64,000 bases of DNA from Hyphomicrobiales bacterium (GTDB lineage: Bacteria; Pseudomonadota; Alphaproteobacteria; Rhizobiales; Xanthobacteraceae): NCBI GenBank assembly GCA_021730985.1, contig JAKFYI010000012.1, positions 62,001 through 126,000 of the forward strand. The letters are read 5' to 3'. A model generated the notes under the pieces. That model was not told the origin of the DNA. It worked only from the letters and a program-made list of their open reading frames with translations, and searched no databases. Shown here piece after piece: positions 9,546 through 18,256 of this stretch. The first letter of the stretch is position 1. Each line of letters opens with the position of its first letter. The translations under genes and the position numbers were made by a program.

Positions 9546-9580
9546 GCCCTCCGGTGGTGGCCGTGTCCATGACGGAGGGC
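9546..9580 (-). promoter_or_regulatory. Hairpin masking the metY ribosome-binding site
   Basis: In the metY transcript GCCCTCCG pairs perfectly with CGGAGGGC across a 19-nt loop, and the right arm contains the Shine-Dalgarno GGAGGG 6-7 nt before the ATG. A second stem (GCACCC/GGGTGC) lies further upstream around 9608-9637. This geometry suits translational control. I compared it with what I remember of SAM-II and SAM/SAH riboswitch consensus and could not fit it, so no riboswitch class is assigned. Confidence 0.5.
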
Positions 9581-9715
9581 CATATTTCAGGAACCCTTAT
9601 CGAACCGCACCCCCCCGTCAAGCCGAGCGGCGGGTGCTTTCGTTCGAGAGGTATGAGGCTGCGACAAGAAAAGGACTTGGAAATCCATTCTCTTGCGAGC
9701 CGCTCTCGCAGCGAA

Positions 9716-10303
9716 CTATTGCTTGGTGGGATCGTCCTGCGCAGCGCGCGTGGCAGCGTCGGTCAGACCGCCGCTTGTGGTGCTGCGGTTGAGCGACATG
9801 CGTTGGACGCCTTTGCCCAACAACGGGGCTCGCTTGGAACTGAGCGTGCGCGAATTCACGCCGATCCAGCCGATCTCGGAGGACAGCCGCCCGTATTCGA
9901 TTTTGGGGCAGCGATTCATCACCACCTTTAGGCCGGCCGCTTCGGCCTTTGCGGCGGCCGCGTCGTCCCGCACGGTGAGTTGCATCCAGATGACCCCGGG
10001 CCTCGGCGTCATCGCCAGTGCTTCGTCGACGATGCCCATCGCGAACTGAGAGCTGCGAAAGATATCGACCATATCCACGGGTTCCGGAATATCGCCAAGG
10101 TTGGCGTAGACCTTCTGGCCGAGAATATCTTTGCCCGCTTGGCCTGGATTGACCGGGATCATCCGATAGCTGCGCTCGAGCAGGTACTTGAAGGCGAAAT
10201 AACTCGGGCGATTGTCCTTCGGCGAAATCCCGACCATCGCGATCGATTTGACGGTGTTGAGGATACCGCGAATGGTGGTGTCGTCGTAAGTGTCGTGGTT
10301 CAT
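9716..10303 (-). CDS. CoA-binding domain protein (YccU-like)
   Basis: Rossmann-fold CoA-binding protein of 195 residues. The core 'SIAMVGISPKDNRPSYFAFKYLL' plus 'MIPVNPGQAGKDILGQKVYANLGDIPEPVDMVDIF' matches the CoA_binding_2/YccU family, related to the nucleotide-binding domain of succinyl-CoA synthetase. Function is unknown in most organisms. The start is set at the ATG of 'MNHDTYDDTTIRG'; an ATG five codons earlier (10318) and the ORF start at 10387, which overlaps the hydratase, are alternatives. The C-terminal 40 residues are Ser/Thr/Arg-rich and probably disordered. It lies between the enoyl-CoA hydratase and metY, all in one direction. Confidence 0.83.
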   Translation of the reverse strand: MNHDTYDDTTIRGILNTVKSIAMVGISPKDNRPSYFAFKYLLERSYRMIPVNPGQAGKDILGQKVYANLGDIPEPVDMVDIFRSSQFAMGIVDEALAMTPRPGVIWMQLTVRDDAAAAKAEAAGLKVVMNRCPKIEYGRLSSEIGWIGVNSRTLSSKRAPLLGKGVQRMSLNRSTTSGGLTDAATRAAQDDPTKQ

Positions 10304-10331
10304 CGTGCTGAAACACATGATCGCTGTGCGA

Positions 10332-11156
10332 TCAACGGTCTTCCCAGGTCGCTGCGCGCTTGGCGAGGAAGGCCGAGATGCCTTCATCTGCGTCGCGCGT
10401 CATCATGTTCATGATCATGACCTCGCCCGTATAGCGGTAAGCCTCCGGCAAAGTCATGTCGAACTGGCGATAAAACGCCTCCTTGCCCATTTTGATGGTG
10501 AGAGCCGACTTCGCGGTGATCCTGCGCGCCAGCTTGTACGCTTCCTCCATCGCTGTTCCTTGGGCGACTACCCGATTGATCAGGCCAATACGGTGCGCTT
10601 CTTCCGCCGACACCATTTCGCCGGTCAGCAGCATTTCCATGGCGTGCTTGGGCGACACATTCCGCGACAGCGCCACCATCGGCGTCGAGCAGAACAAGCC
10701 GATATGGACGCCGGGCGTGGCGAATTTCGCCGACTGCGATGCGATGGCCAGATCGCAAGTCGCCACCAATTGGCATCCGGCGGCGCTGGCTGGGCCTTCA
10801 ACGGCCGCGATGACCGGCTGCGGCATGCGATGGATGCTCATCATCATGGCGGAGCAGGCCGCCATCAACTCTTTCGTATAGGCGAGCCCGCCGTCGCTAT
10901 CCTTGCGCCGTTCGGTAATTTCCCGCAGATCGTGGCCCGCGCAGAAGCCCGGCCCGTTGGCAGCCATCACAACGGCTCGAACCTTCGGATTGGCGGCGAT
11001 GTCCACCAAGACTTGTGTCAGCGCGCGAAGCATCGCAGCGGACAACGCGTTGCGGGCCTCGGGCCGATTGAGAACGACGAACGCAATGCCGTCGCGGTCG
11101 TCGCGTTGGACGATGGCGGCATCGGTCGCAAGTCTGGCAGGCGAGGGTGCATTCAT
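10332..11156 (-). CDS. Enoyl-CoA hydratase (ECHDC3-like)
   Basis: Crotonase-fold protein of 274 residues. 'GPGFCAGHDLREI' and 'VEGPASAAGCQLVATCDLAIAS' form the oxyanion-hole segments, and 'VHIGLFCSTPMVALSR' replaces the usual catalytic glutamate segment, as in the ECHDC3-like subgroup, so classical hydratase activity is uncertain. It is first in a minus-strand run with the CoA-binding protein and metY, and divergent from the thioesterase at 11246. Confidence 0.87.
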   Translation of the reverse strand: MNAPSPARLATDAAIVQRDDRDGIAFVVLNRPEARNALSAAMLRALTQVLVDIAANPKVRAVVMAANGPGFCAGHDLREITERRKDSDGGLAYTKELMAACSAMMMSIHRMPQPVIAAVEGPASAAGCQLVATCDLAIASQSAKFATPGVHIGLFCSTPMVALSRNVSPKHAMEMLLTGEMVSAEEAHRIGLINRVVAQGTAMEEAYKLARRITAKSALTIKMGKEAFYRQFDMTLPEAYRYTGEVMIMNMMTRDADEGISAFLAKRAATWEDR

Positions 11157-11245
11157 AGGCTTCGTGCCCTTGGCAGCGGCAGCTTCTTCATTGTATCCGA
11201 TCTATGGCGTCGCGCGACCGGCGCAAGCGTGCCGCAGGACAGGCC

Positions 11246-11677
11246 ATGCAAGCACCGGCCATGAACGTCGAACAGCTAGAGCAATTTCTGGCTCTGGAAT
11301 TTTCTCAGTTTTTTCATGCCCAGAGCGGGCTTGCGATCGAACAGGTCTCGCACGCCAGCGCCCGGGTTCGCCAAACCTACAACGCGCAATTCGTTCGCCC
11401 CGGGGGCACCATCTCTGGGCCTACGATGATGGCGCTGGCCGACTTCACGATGTACGTCGCGGTGCTTGCCACGATCGGCCCGGTGCCGCTGGCGGTCACC
11501 ACCAATTTGAACATCAACTTCCTCCGCAAACCCGCGGGCCGGGATCTGATTGCCGAATGCCGGTTGCTGAAAGTCGGCAAGCGGCTGGCTGTTGGGGAGG
11601 TCACGATACTCTCAGATGGCCAGGACGAGGCGGTGGCGCATGTCACCGCGACGTACTCGATCCCCCGCCAATCATGA
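11246..11677 (+). CDS. PaaI-family acyl-CoA thioesterase (hotdog fold)
   Basis: Hotdog-fold thioesterase of about 143 residues. 'GGTISGPTMMALADFTMYVAVLA' is the central helix and active-site region, and 'AVTTNLNINFLRKPAGRDLIAECRLLKVGKRLAVGEV' is the family strand region. It hydrolyses an acyl-CoA; the substrate is unknown. Start chosen at ATG 11246, preceded by AGGACAGG; the ATGs at 11204 and 11261 are alternatives. It lies upstream of rplM on the same strand, separated by a 144-bp region with its own promoter-like elements. Confidence 0.82.
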   Translation: MQAPAMNVEQLEQFLALEFSQFFHAQSGLAIEQVSHASARVRQTYNAQFVRPGGTISGPTMMALADFTMYVAVLATIGPVPLAVTTNLNINFLRKPAGRDLIAECRLLKVGKRLAVGEVTILSDGQDEAVAHVTATYSIPRQS

Positions 11678-11750
11678 GTTTATGGCCGGGTATTATTATA
11701 CCTATTTTATAACATATTGATCTTGCTTAAATAAACGGCCCTCCGGCTCG

Positions 11751-11779
11751 TTGACGATGCCTCTGGCCGCGTATAGAAC
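11751..11779 (+). promoter_or_regulatory. Putative rplM-rpsI promoter
   Basis: TTGACG (11751-11756) with TAGAAC at 17 bp spacing, or TATAGA at 15 bp, lies about 45 bp before the rplM start. A strongly AT-rich block (about 11690-11735, TATTATTATACCTATTTTATAACATATT...) sits just upstream and could act as an UP-like element. Read by eye; the -10 assignment is ambiguous. Confidence 0.45.
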
Positions 11780-11821
11780 CGGCCCTTCAAATTTCCCAGC
11801 GCCCATTTGGATTGAAGCGCG

Positions 11822-12295
11822 ATGACAACGACTTACACGGTCTCCACAAAGTCCGCCGACGTGGAAAAGAAATGGCTGCTGATCGACGCCACCGGCCTGG
11901 TGGTCGGTCGCTTGGCCACGATCGTTGCCATGCGCCTGCGCGGCAAGCACAAGGCCTCCTACACGCCCCATATCGATGACGGCGACAATGTCATCGTCAT
12001 CAACGCTGCCAAGATCGTTCTGACTGGGCGCAAGCGCGAGCAGAAGGTCTACTACCACCACACCAACTTCATCGGCGGCATCAAGGAGCGCACGGCCAAG
12101 TCGATCCTTGAAGGCAAGTTTCCCGAGCGGATCGTCGAAAAGGCCGTGGAGCGCATGTTGCCGCGCGGTCCTCTCGGCCGCGTCCAGCTCGGCAATCTGC
12201 GCGTTTATCCCGGCCCCGAGCATCCCCACCAGGCACAGCAGCCGCAGCCGCTCGATATCGGCGCGATGAACCGCAAGAATAAGAGGAGCGCCTGA
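11822..12295 (+). CDS. rplM: 50S ribosomal protein L13
   Basis: Large-subunit ribosomal protein of 157 residues. '[36 protein letters not shown]' and '[26 protein letters not shown]' are the conserved L13 core, and '[32 protein letters not shown]' is the typical C-terminal half. The C-terminal extension ('[14 protein letters not shown]') is common in alphaproteobacteria. rpsI starts 2 bp after the stop codon. Confidence 0.98.
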   Translation: MTTTYTVSTKSADVEKKWLLIDATGLVVGRLATIVAMRLRGKHKASYTPHIDDGDNVIVINAAKIVLTGRKREQKVYYHHTNFIGGIKERTAKSILEGKFPERIVEKAVERMLPRGPLGRVQLGNLRVYPGPEHPHQAQQPQPLDIGAMNRKNKRSA

Positions 12296-12297
12296 CC

Positions 12298-12774
12298 GTG
12301 GCCGAATCCATGCAGTCTCTCGACCAATTGTCGACGCTGAAGCCGGTTGCCGCAGAGGCGCCGAAGTATGTCCAGAAGCTCGACAAGCAGGGCCGCGCTT
12401 ATGCGACCGGCAAGCGCAAGAACGCAGTTGCGCGGGTCTGGATCAAGCCGGGTGGCGGCAAGATCGTCGTCAACACCCGGCCTGTCGAAGTGTTCTTCGC
12501 CCGTCCGGTGCTGCGGATGCTGATTCAGCAGCCGCTGGTCGCCAGCAATCGCAACGGCCAGTACGACGTGGTCTGCAGCGTGTCCGGCGGCGGATTGTCG
12601 GGACAGGCCGGCGCGGTTCGTCATGGCATCTCGAAGGCGCTGACCTATTTTGAGCCGGAGCTTCGCAGTGTACTCAAGCGCGGCGGTTTCCTGACCCGCG
12701 ACTCTCGCGTGGTCGAGCGCAAGAAGTACGGCAAGGCGAAAGCCCGCCGCTCGTTCCAGTTCTCCAAGCGCTAG
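12298..12774 (+). CDS. rpsI: 30S ribosomal protein S9
   Basis: Small-subunit protein of 158 residues. The conserved C-terminus '[24 protein letters not shown]' reaches the ribosomal P-site, and '[18 protein letters not shown]' is the S9 signature. An N-terminal extension of about 30 residues is typical for Rhizobiales. The start is GTG, 2 bp after rplM, so the two are co-translated. A strong hairpin terminator follows. Confidence 0.98.
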   Translation: MAESMQSLDQLSTLKPVAAEAPKYVQKLDKQGRAYATGKRKNAVARVWIKPGGGKIVVNTRPVEVFFARPVLRMLIQQPLVASNRNGQYDVVCSVSGGGLSGQAGAVRHGISKALTYFEPELRSVLKRGGFLTRDSRVVERKKYGKAKARRSFQFSKR

Positions 12775-12796
12775 GTTGGCTGAGAGTTTTCGGATG

Positions 12797-12825
12797 GAGA
12801 GGGGCGCGCAAGCGCCTCTCTTTTT
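12797..12825 (+). terminator. Rho-independent terminator of rplM-rpsI
   Basis: GAGAGGGGCGC and GCGCCTCTC form a GC-rich stem with a short GCAA-type loop, followed by TTTTT. It lies 22 bp after the rpsI stop. Confidence 0.88.
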
Positions 12826-12992
12826 ATTTGAACGGCTTTTGACTCAATTTTATCGATTGGTTTGGTGCAAACCCAATTGAAAATCGCAAAGCTCCGGAAA
12901 ACTCCGTGAGCGATGCTGCGTGCGCCGGCAGTGGAATTTGGACCGGCGGCCCCAGCGGCGTTTTGCGCGCCACCTGAAGAAATCAGGAACCG

Positions 12993-14246
12993 ATGTCGCT
13001 CGATACGGCAACCCTGCTCACCGTGGCGTCCTGCGTCACGGGATTGCTTGGCGTATTCATCCTGGTGTGCTGGGCGCAGGATCGGGGAACTCGCGCGTTG
13101 GCGTGGTGGGGCGCCGCATATCTCATGGGTGGCTCTGCCGTCGGACTTTGGGGAGCGAACGAGGCTTCGGTCCCGCTGGTTCAATCGTTGCCCAACGCAC
13201 TCCTGTTCGTTGCTTGCGGCATGATCTGGAACGGCGCGAGGCTTTTCCACGGACGCCCGATTCAAGTCCCTGGAATGCTTGTTGGAGCGATCGTTTGGAT
13301 CGCTGCGATGCAGATTCCCGCCATCGCGGAGGACGGGCACCTGCGGATCGTTCTCTCGTCGCTGATCGTTGCCAGTTACGCATTCCTCGCGGCTCTCGAA
13401 CTGCGGCGGGAGCGCCGGCGCTCTCTCGGTAAGGCAGGGTTGTCTCCCTTTGTCCCGCTGTTGCATGGCATCGTATTCTTGTCACCGATACCGTTGGCGT
13501 TGCTGACCCCGCCCGACTCCTCGTCCGACAGTTGGTTCGCGTTGTTTGCGCTGCAGACGTTGCTCTACGTGGTCGGCACCGCCTTCATCGTCATCATTAT
13601 GACCAACGAGCGCACGGTGCTGGGTCACAAGACGGCGGCGATGACCGATCCGCTGACCGGGCTCTTCAACCGCCGCGCGTTTTTCGACGTTGGGCAGCAA
13701 TTGATGGCGCGTCAGGCGAAAACCGCCGGTCCGGTGAGCGTGCTGGTCTTCGATCTGGATCATTTCAAATCGATCAACGATCGTTTTGGCCACGCCGTGG
13801 GTGACGATGCGCTGCGGCTATTCGCGGCCACTGCGCGAGGCAATCTGCGCGGGACCGACGTGCTGGGCCGGCTCGGCGGCGAGGAGTTTGCCGCGATCCT
13901 TCCCGGCGGCCCGATGGAAGTCATGATGATCGGCGAACGGCTGCGTGCGGCGTTCGAGGCCGCTGCGGTCGAGGTGTCGTCGTGCCGACTCCGGGCGACA
14001 GTGAGCATCGGGGCTGTGGCTGCGGTGGCGCCTGCAGACATAGCCAAGCTGCTGGAGCGCGCCGATGCCGCGCTCTACGCCGCGAAGTCAAACGGGCGTA
14101 ACCGCGTTGAATTGGCAGCCAGTGAAGCGTCCGCGAGCGCGTCTGGGGAAGCGGTTGCGTCGGCCGAGCGCACTGTCTGGGCTGCGATCGCGCGGTTCAA
14201 TCCGATGCAGATCTGGAACGCAACCGGCACGTTCATGCGCTCTTGA
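12993..14246 (+). CDS. Membrane diguanylate cyclase (GGDEF domain)
   Basis: Synthesises the second messenger c-di-GMP. The N-terminal ~200 residues form about seven hydrophobic helices, a membrane sensor of unknown ligand. The GGDEF domain (about 215-375) contains 'DPLTGLFNRRAFF', 'VLVFDLDHFKSINDRFGHAVGDDAL' and the active-site 'GGEEF'. An RxxD inhibitory site ('RGTD') sits five residues before GGEEF, so product feedback is likely. No EAL domain is present, and the C-terminal 40 residues are Ala/Ser-rich. CAGGAA precedes the ATG. It is monocistronic, between rpsI and the convergent glnA. Confidence 0.93.
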   Translation: MSLDTATLLTVASCVTGLLGVFILVCWAQDRGTRALAWWGAAYLMGGSAVGLWGANEASVPLVQSLPNALLFVACGMIWNGARLFHGRPIQVPGMLVGAIVWIAAMQIPAIAEDGHLRIVLSSLIVASYAFLAALELRRERRRSLGKAGLSPFVPLLHGIVFLSPIPLALLTPPDSSSDSWFALFALQTLLYVVGTAFIVIIMTNERTVLGHKTAAMTDPLTGLFNRRAFFDVGQQLMARQAKTAGPVSVLVFDLDHFKSINDRFGHAVGDDALRLFAATARGNLRGTDVLGRLGGEEFAAILPGGPMEVMMIGERLRAAFEAAAVEVSSCRLRATVSIGAVAAVAPADIAKLLERADAALYAAKSNGRNRVELAASEASASASGEAVASAERTVWAAIARFNPMQIWNATGTFMRS

Positions 14247-14312
14247 TGGGCCTCATGCCGCTGCAGTCTCGTTGCACCTGCCCCATCGTCGCAATCGCTG
14301 TGCTCAACGAAA

Positions 14313-14336
14313 CAGGGCGCCCCGAGGGGCGCCCTG
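14313..14336 (-). terminator. Strong hairpin terminator of glnA
   Basis: CAGGGCGCCCC-GA-GGGGCGCCCTG is a perfect inverted repeat. On the minus strand it is followed by TTTCGTT, so it best serves glnA; its symmetry means it could also stop the convergent diguanylate cyclase transcript. Confidence 0.75.
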
Positions 14337-14370
14337 TCCGTGCATCGCTTCAGCGAAGTGCGGTGACCGC

Positions 14371-15780
14371 TTACGCGGAGTAGTACATGTCGAATTCGAC
14401 CGGATGCGGGGTGTGCTCGAAGCGGATCACTTCCGTCATCTTGAGATCGATATAGCTGTCGATGAAGTCGTCATCGAACACGCCGCCGACCTTGAGGAAT
14501 TCGCGGTCCTTGTCGAGGCTCGAGAGCGCCTCGCGCAGGCTGCCGCAAACGGTCGGGATCTTCTTGAGCTCCTTCGCCGGCAAGTCGTAGAGGTCCTTGT
14601 CCATGGCGTCGCCCGGGTGGAGCTTGTTCTTCACGCCGTCGAGACCCGCCATCAGCATCGCGGCAAAGCCGAGATACGGGTTGCAGAGCGGATCGGGGAA
14701 ACGCACCTCGACGCGCTTGGCCTTCGGGTTGGTGGTGTAGGGGATGCGGCACGAGGCCGAACGGTTGCGCGCCGAATAGGCGAGCAGCACGGGAGCCTCG
14801 TAGCCCGGCACCAGCCGCTTGTAGGAGTTGGTGGTCGGGTTGGTGAAGGCGTTGATCGCCTTCGCGTGCTTGATGATGCCGGCGATGTAGGACAGGCAGG
14901 TTTCCGACAGATCGGCGTACTTGTTGCCGGCGAACACCGGCTTGCCGCTTTTCCAGATCGACTGATGGCAATGCATGCCCGAGCCGTTGTCGCCGTAGAT
15001 CGGCTTCGGCATGAAGGTCGCGGTCTTGCCGTAGATGTTGGCGACCTGGTGGATGCAGTACTTATAAATCTGCATCCGGTCGGCCATCACCGTTAGCGGC
15101 GCGAACTTCAAACCGAGTTCGTGCTGAGCGGAGGCGACCTCGTGGTGATGCTTTTCGACCACGCAGCCCATGCGGGCCATCGCGGCCAGCATCTCCGAGC
15201 GCATGTCCTGGATCGAATCTTGCGGCGGCACCGGGAAATAACCCTTCTTGGTGCCGATGCGATGTCCCAGGTTTCCGCCTTCGTATTCGCGGTCGGAATT
15301 GCTTGGGAATTCGGAGGAGTCGAGCTTGAAGCCGGTGTTGTAGGGATCGGCCTTGATCTTCACATCGTCGAACACAAAGAACTCTGCTTCCGGCCCGAAG
15401 AAAATCGTGTCGCCGATCCCCATCGACTTGACCATGCCCTCGGCCTTCTTGGCCATGCCGCGCGGGTCGCGGTTGTAGGGCTCGCCCGTGGTCGGCTCGA
15501 GGACGTCGCAGATCAGCACGAGCGTGGTCTCGGCGAAAAACGGATCGATGCAGGCGGACGCCGGATCGGGCATCAAATTCATGTCGGACTCGTTGATCGC
15601 CTTCCAACCGGCGATCGAAGACCCGTCGAACATCTGGCCTTCGGCAAACGTGTCCTCTTCGATCATCGTAACGTCGAAGGTGACGTGCTGCCACTTGCCG
15701 CGTGGATCGGTGAAGCGGAAATCGACGTACTTCACGTCGTTGTCTTTGATCATCTTCATGACATTCTTGGCGGTCGTCAT
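14371..15780 (-). CDS. glnA: Glutamine synthetase type I
   Basis: Condenses ammonium and glutamate to glutamine; cytosolic dodecamer and the main ammonium-assimilation enzyme. At 469 residues it has the normal GSI-beta length. Visible signatures are '[21 protein letters not shown]', '[10 protein letters not shown]', '[12 protein letters not shown]', '[19 protein letters not shown]' and '[26 protein letters not shown]'. The adenylylation tyrosine lies in '[10 protein letters not shown]', so GlnE control is expected. It follows glnB by 54 bp and likely shares its sigma-54 promoter. Confidence 0.98.
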   Translation of the reverse strand: MTTAKNVMKMIKDNDVKYVDFRFTDPRGKWQHVTFDVTMIEEDTFAEGQMFDGSSIAGWKAINESDMNLMPDPASACIDPFFAETTLVLICDVLEPTTGEPYNRDPRGMAKKAEGMVKSMGIGDTIFFGPEAEFFVFDDVKIKADPYNTGFKLDSSEFPSNSDREYEGGNLGHRIGTKKGYFPVPPQDSIQDMRSEMLAAMARMGCVVEKHHHEVASAQHELGLKFAPLTVMADRMQIYKYCIHQVANIYGKTATFMPKPIYGDNGSGMHCHQSIWKSGKPVFAGNKYADLSETCLSYIAGIIKHAKAINAFTNPTTNSYKRLVPGYEAPVLLAYSARNRSASCRIPYTTNPKAKRVEVRFPDPLCNPYLGFAAMLMAGLDGVKNKLHPGDAMDKDLYDLPAKELKKIPTVCGSLREALSSLDKDREFLKVGGVFDDDFIDSYIDLKMTEVIRFEHTPHPVEFDMYYSA

Positions 15781-15834
15781 GGATTACTTTCCCTTTCGTG
15801 GACGGGCGTGAACTAAAAATGAAATGGCTGGTGC

Positions 15835-16260
<426 letters not shown>

Positions 16261-16427
16261 CTAACACTCGGATTTCTCGGGGAATTCGCCTGCTCGCAAC
16301 ACAGGTGCATGATCTTGCGCCAGATTGCCTGCTCGCGGAATAGGCAGGCTGCATAACAAGAGGTCAAGTGTGTTCGGCCCCGGTGCGTTGTGAGGGGGCC
16401 GCGCCGCCGGTTAAGGTGCCTGCTTCC

Positions 16428-17936
16428 ATGATCGAACTGCTGACCCCCACGGAAATGGGTGAGGCCGACCGGCTCGCGATCGCCGGCGGGATCGCGGGTA
16501 TCGAGCTGATGGAGAGGGCCGGGCTGGCCGTCGCCAATGCGACCGTGCGACGCCATCCGGGTGCGCCGCAGATCCGCATCGTGGCCGGACCCGGCAACAA
16601 CGGCGGCGACGGCTTTGTCGCCGCCCGCATTCTGGCCGGCCGCGGGTATCCGGTTCGTGTGCTGCTGCTGGGCGATCGGGCGAACTTGAAAGGAGACGCG
16701 GCCGAAGCGGCGCGGTGCTGGCAGGGTCCGATCGTGCCTGCATCCCCGCAGGGGCTCTCAGGCGCCGGCGTCATCATCGACGCGCTGTACGGCGCCGGTC
16801 TCGACCGCCCGGTCGAAGCCGAGGCGCGCGCCCTGGTAGAGGCGATCAATGCCGCAGGGGCGCCGGTCATCGCCGTGGACCTGCCGAGCGGCATTCACGG
16901 CGCGAGCGGCGCCGTCATGGGAGCGGCGGTGAGGGCTGCGGCCACGGTGACGTTCTTCCGGCGCAAGCCTGGCCATCTGCTGCTGCCTGGACGAACGCAC
17001 TGCGGGGCGGTGGAGGTGGCCGATATCGGCATCCCCGACGGGGTGCTGGAACGGATCGGGCCGCGGCTGTTTGCCAATGCGCCCGGGCTTTGGTCCGCGC
17101 ATTTTCCCGTGCCCAAGGTGGAAGGGCACAAATACACCCGGGGCCATGCCGTGGTCGGGTCAGGCGGGGTGGCGTCGACCGGGGCGGCCCGCCTGGCGGC
17201 ACGGGGCGCGCTGCGGGCGGGCGCGGGTCTTGTGACGATCGCCAGTCCGGCGGACGCGGTGGCGGTCAACGCGGCGGGCAGCCTCTCGGTCATGGTGCGG
17301 CAAGTCGACGATGCCGCGGGGCTTTCGGCCATGCTGGCGGATCGGCGGCTCAATTCGGTTCTGCTCGGGCCGGGTGGCGGCGTCGGAGCGGGGTTGCGAG
17401 AGTTGGTGCTGGCGGCACTGGCCGCCGAATGCGCCGTGGTTCTGGATGCTGATGCTCTGACCAGCTTCGCGGGTGCCCCCGAAACCCTATTTTCTGCAAT
17501 TGTAACAAGAAGTTCAGTGACGATCCTCACACCGCATGATGGCGAGTTCGGCCGATTATTCGGAAAAGCATCTGAACTCACTGATAAAGCGGCAAAATAT
17601 GACCACGTTCGCTGCGCAGCGACGCTCTCCGGCGCGACCGTGCTGCTCAAAGGCGCGGACACCGTGGTGGCGGGGCCGGACGGCCGGGCATCCATCGCCG
17701 AGAACGCGCCGCCGTGGCTGGCGACCGGTGGATCGGGGGATGTGCTGGCGGGCATCGTGACCGGGTTGCTGGCGCAGGGCATGCCGGCCTTTGAGGCCGC
17801 CTCCGCCGCGGTCTGGCTGCATGGCGAGGCCGGAAACGAAGCGGGACCGGGCTTGATCGCCGAGGATCTGCCGGATGCGCTGCGGCCGGTCTACCGGCGA
17901 TTGTTCGCCAGCCTTGGGGCCGGCGCCCCGAACTAG
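16428..17936 (+). CDS. nnr: Bifunctional NAD(P)H-hydrate epimerase / ADP-dependent NAD(P)H-hydrate dehydratase
   Basis: Repairs hydrated NAD(P)H: the N-terminal YjeF-type epimerase (about 1-215) contains 'VAGPGNNGGDGFVAARILAGRG' and 'DLPSGIHGASGAVMG'. The C-terminal ribokinase-like dehydratase (about 225-500) contains 'KYTRGHAVVGSGG', 'TILTPHDGEFGRLFG', 'VLLKGADTVVAGPDGR' and 'TGGSGDVLAGIVTGLLAQG'. The length of 502 is normal for the fusion. The start is the ATG of 'MIELLTPTEM'; the ORF extends 20 residues upstream. It is divergent from glnB. A stretch of about 120 bases near 17490-17610 is noticeably more AT-rich than its surroundings. Confidence 0.93.
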   Translation: MIELLTPTEMGEADRLAIAGGIAGIELMERAGLAVANATVRRHPGAPQIRIVAGPGNNGGDGFVAARILAGRGYPVRVLLLGDRANLKGDAAEAARCWQGPIVPASPQGLSGAGVIIDALYGAGLDRPVEAEARALVEAINAAGAPVIAVDLPSGIHGASGAVMGAAVRAAATVTFFRRKPGHLLLPGRTHCGAVEVADIGIPDGVLERIGPRLFANAPGLWSAHFPVPKVEGHKYTRGHAVVGSGGVASTGAARLAARGALRAGAGLVTIASPADAVAVNAAGSLSVMVRQVDDAAGLSAMLADRRLNSVLLGPGGGVGAGLRELVLAALAAECAVVLDADALTSFAGAPETLFSAIVTRSSVTILTPHDGEFGRLFGKASELTDKAAKYDHVRCAATLSGATVLLKGADTVVAGPDGRASIAENAPPWLATGGSGDVLAGIVTGLLAQGMPAFEAASAAVWLHGEAGNEAGPGLIAEDLPDALRPVYRRLFASLGAGAPN

Positions 17937-17950
17937 TGTTCCTCCGGCGC

Positions 17951-17993
17951 TGTTCCAGGCCTGTTCGGAGCTTGTTCCAGGCCTGTTCAGAGC
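17951..17993. repeat. 22-bp tandem repeat, two copies
   Basis: TGTTCCAGGCCTGTTCGGAGC (17951-17971) is repeated as TGTTCCAGGCCTGTTCAGAGC (17973-17993), period 22 bp, one mismatch, with a degenerate third start following. Each unit contains the palindrome CCAGGCCTG. It lies between the nnr stop and tRNA-Leu, so it may be an operator or simply a short duplication. Confidence 0.7.
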
Positions 17994-18083
17994 CTGTACG
18001 ACCGGGCCTATTTTGTTGCCGGACAGTGGCACCGTGTTATAACCCGCGCCGCTTGCCGACCAGGGTGCTACGCCGGCCTGCGG

Positions 18084-18168
18084 GCGGGCGTGGCGGAATT
18101 GGTAGACGCGCGGGATTTAGGTTCCCGTGACGCAAGTCGTGGGGGTTCGAGTCCCTCCGCCCGCACCA
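18084..18168 (+). tRNA. tRNA-Leu (anticodon UAG)
   Basis: The acceptor GCGGGCG pairs with CGCCCGC before A-CCA (CCA is encoded). The anticodon arm CGGGA-TTTAGGT-TCCCG gives UAG, reading CUA/CUN leucine codons. The long variable arm (TGACGCAAGTCGT) makes it a class II tRNA, and GGTTCGAGTCC is the T-arm. Length is 85 nt. Confidence 0.96.
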
Positions 18169-18256
18169 CGCCGGAACGCACCGGCGGCTCGCGCCCGCAC
18201 CGAAACGGGTATTGAACTAAGGCGCCGCGTCGCGCGGCCAAAGCAAAGATTGTGTG

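Noticed and set aside
9540-9715. SAM-II riboswitch upstream of metY
   Set aside because: The characteristic SAM-II pseudoknot sequences as I remember them are not present; only hairpins are seen. An Rfam search would settle it.
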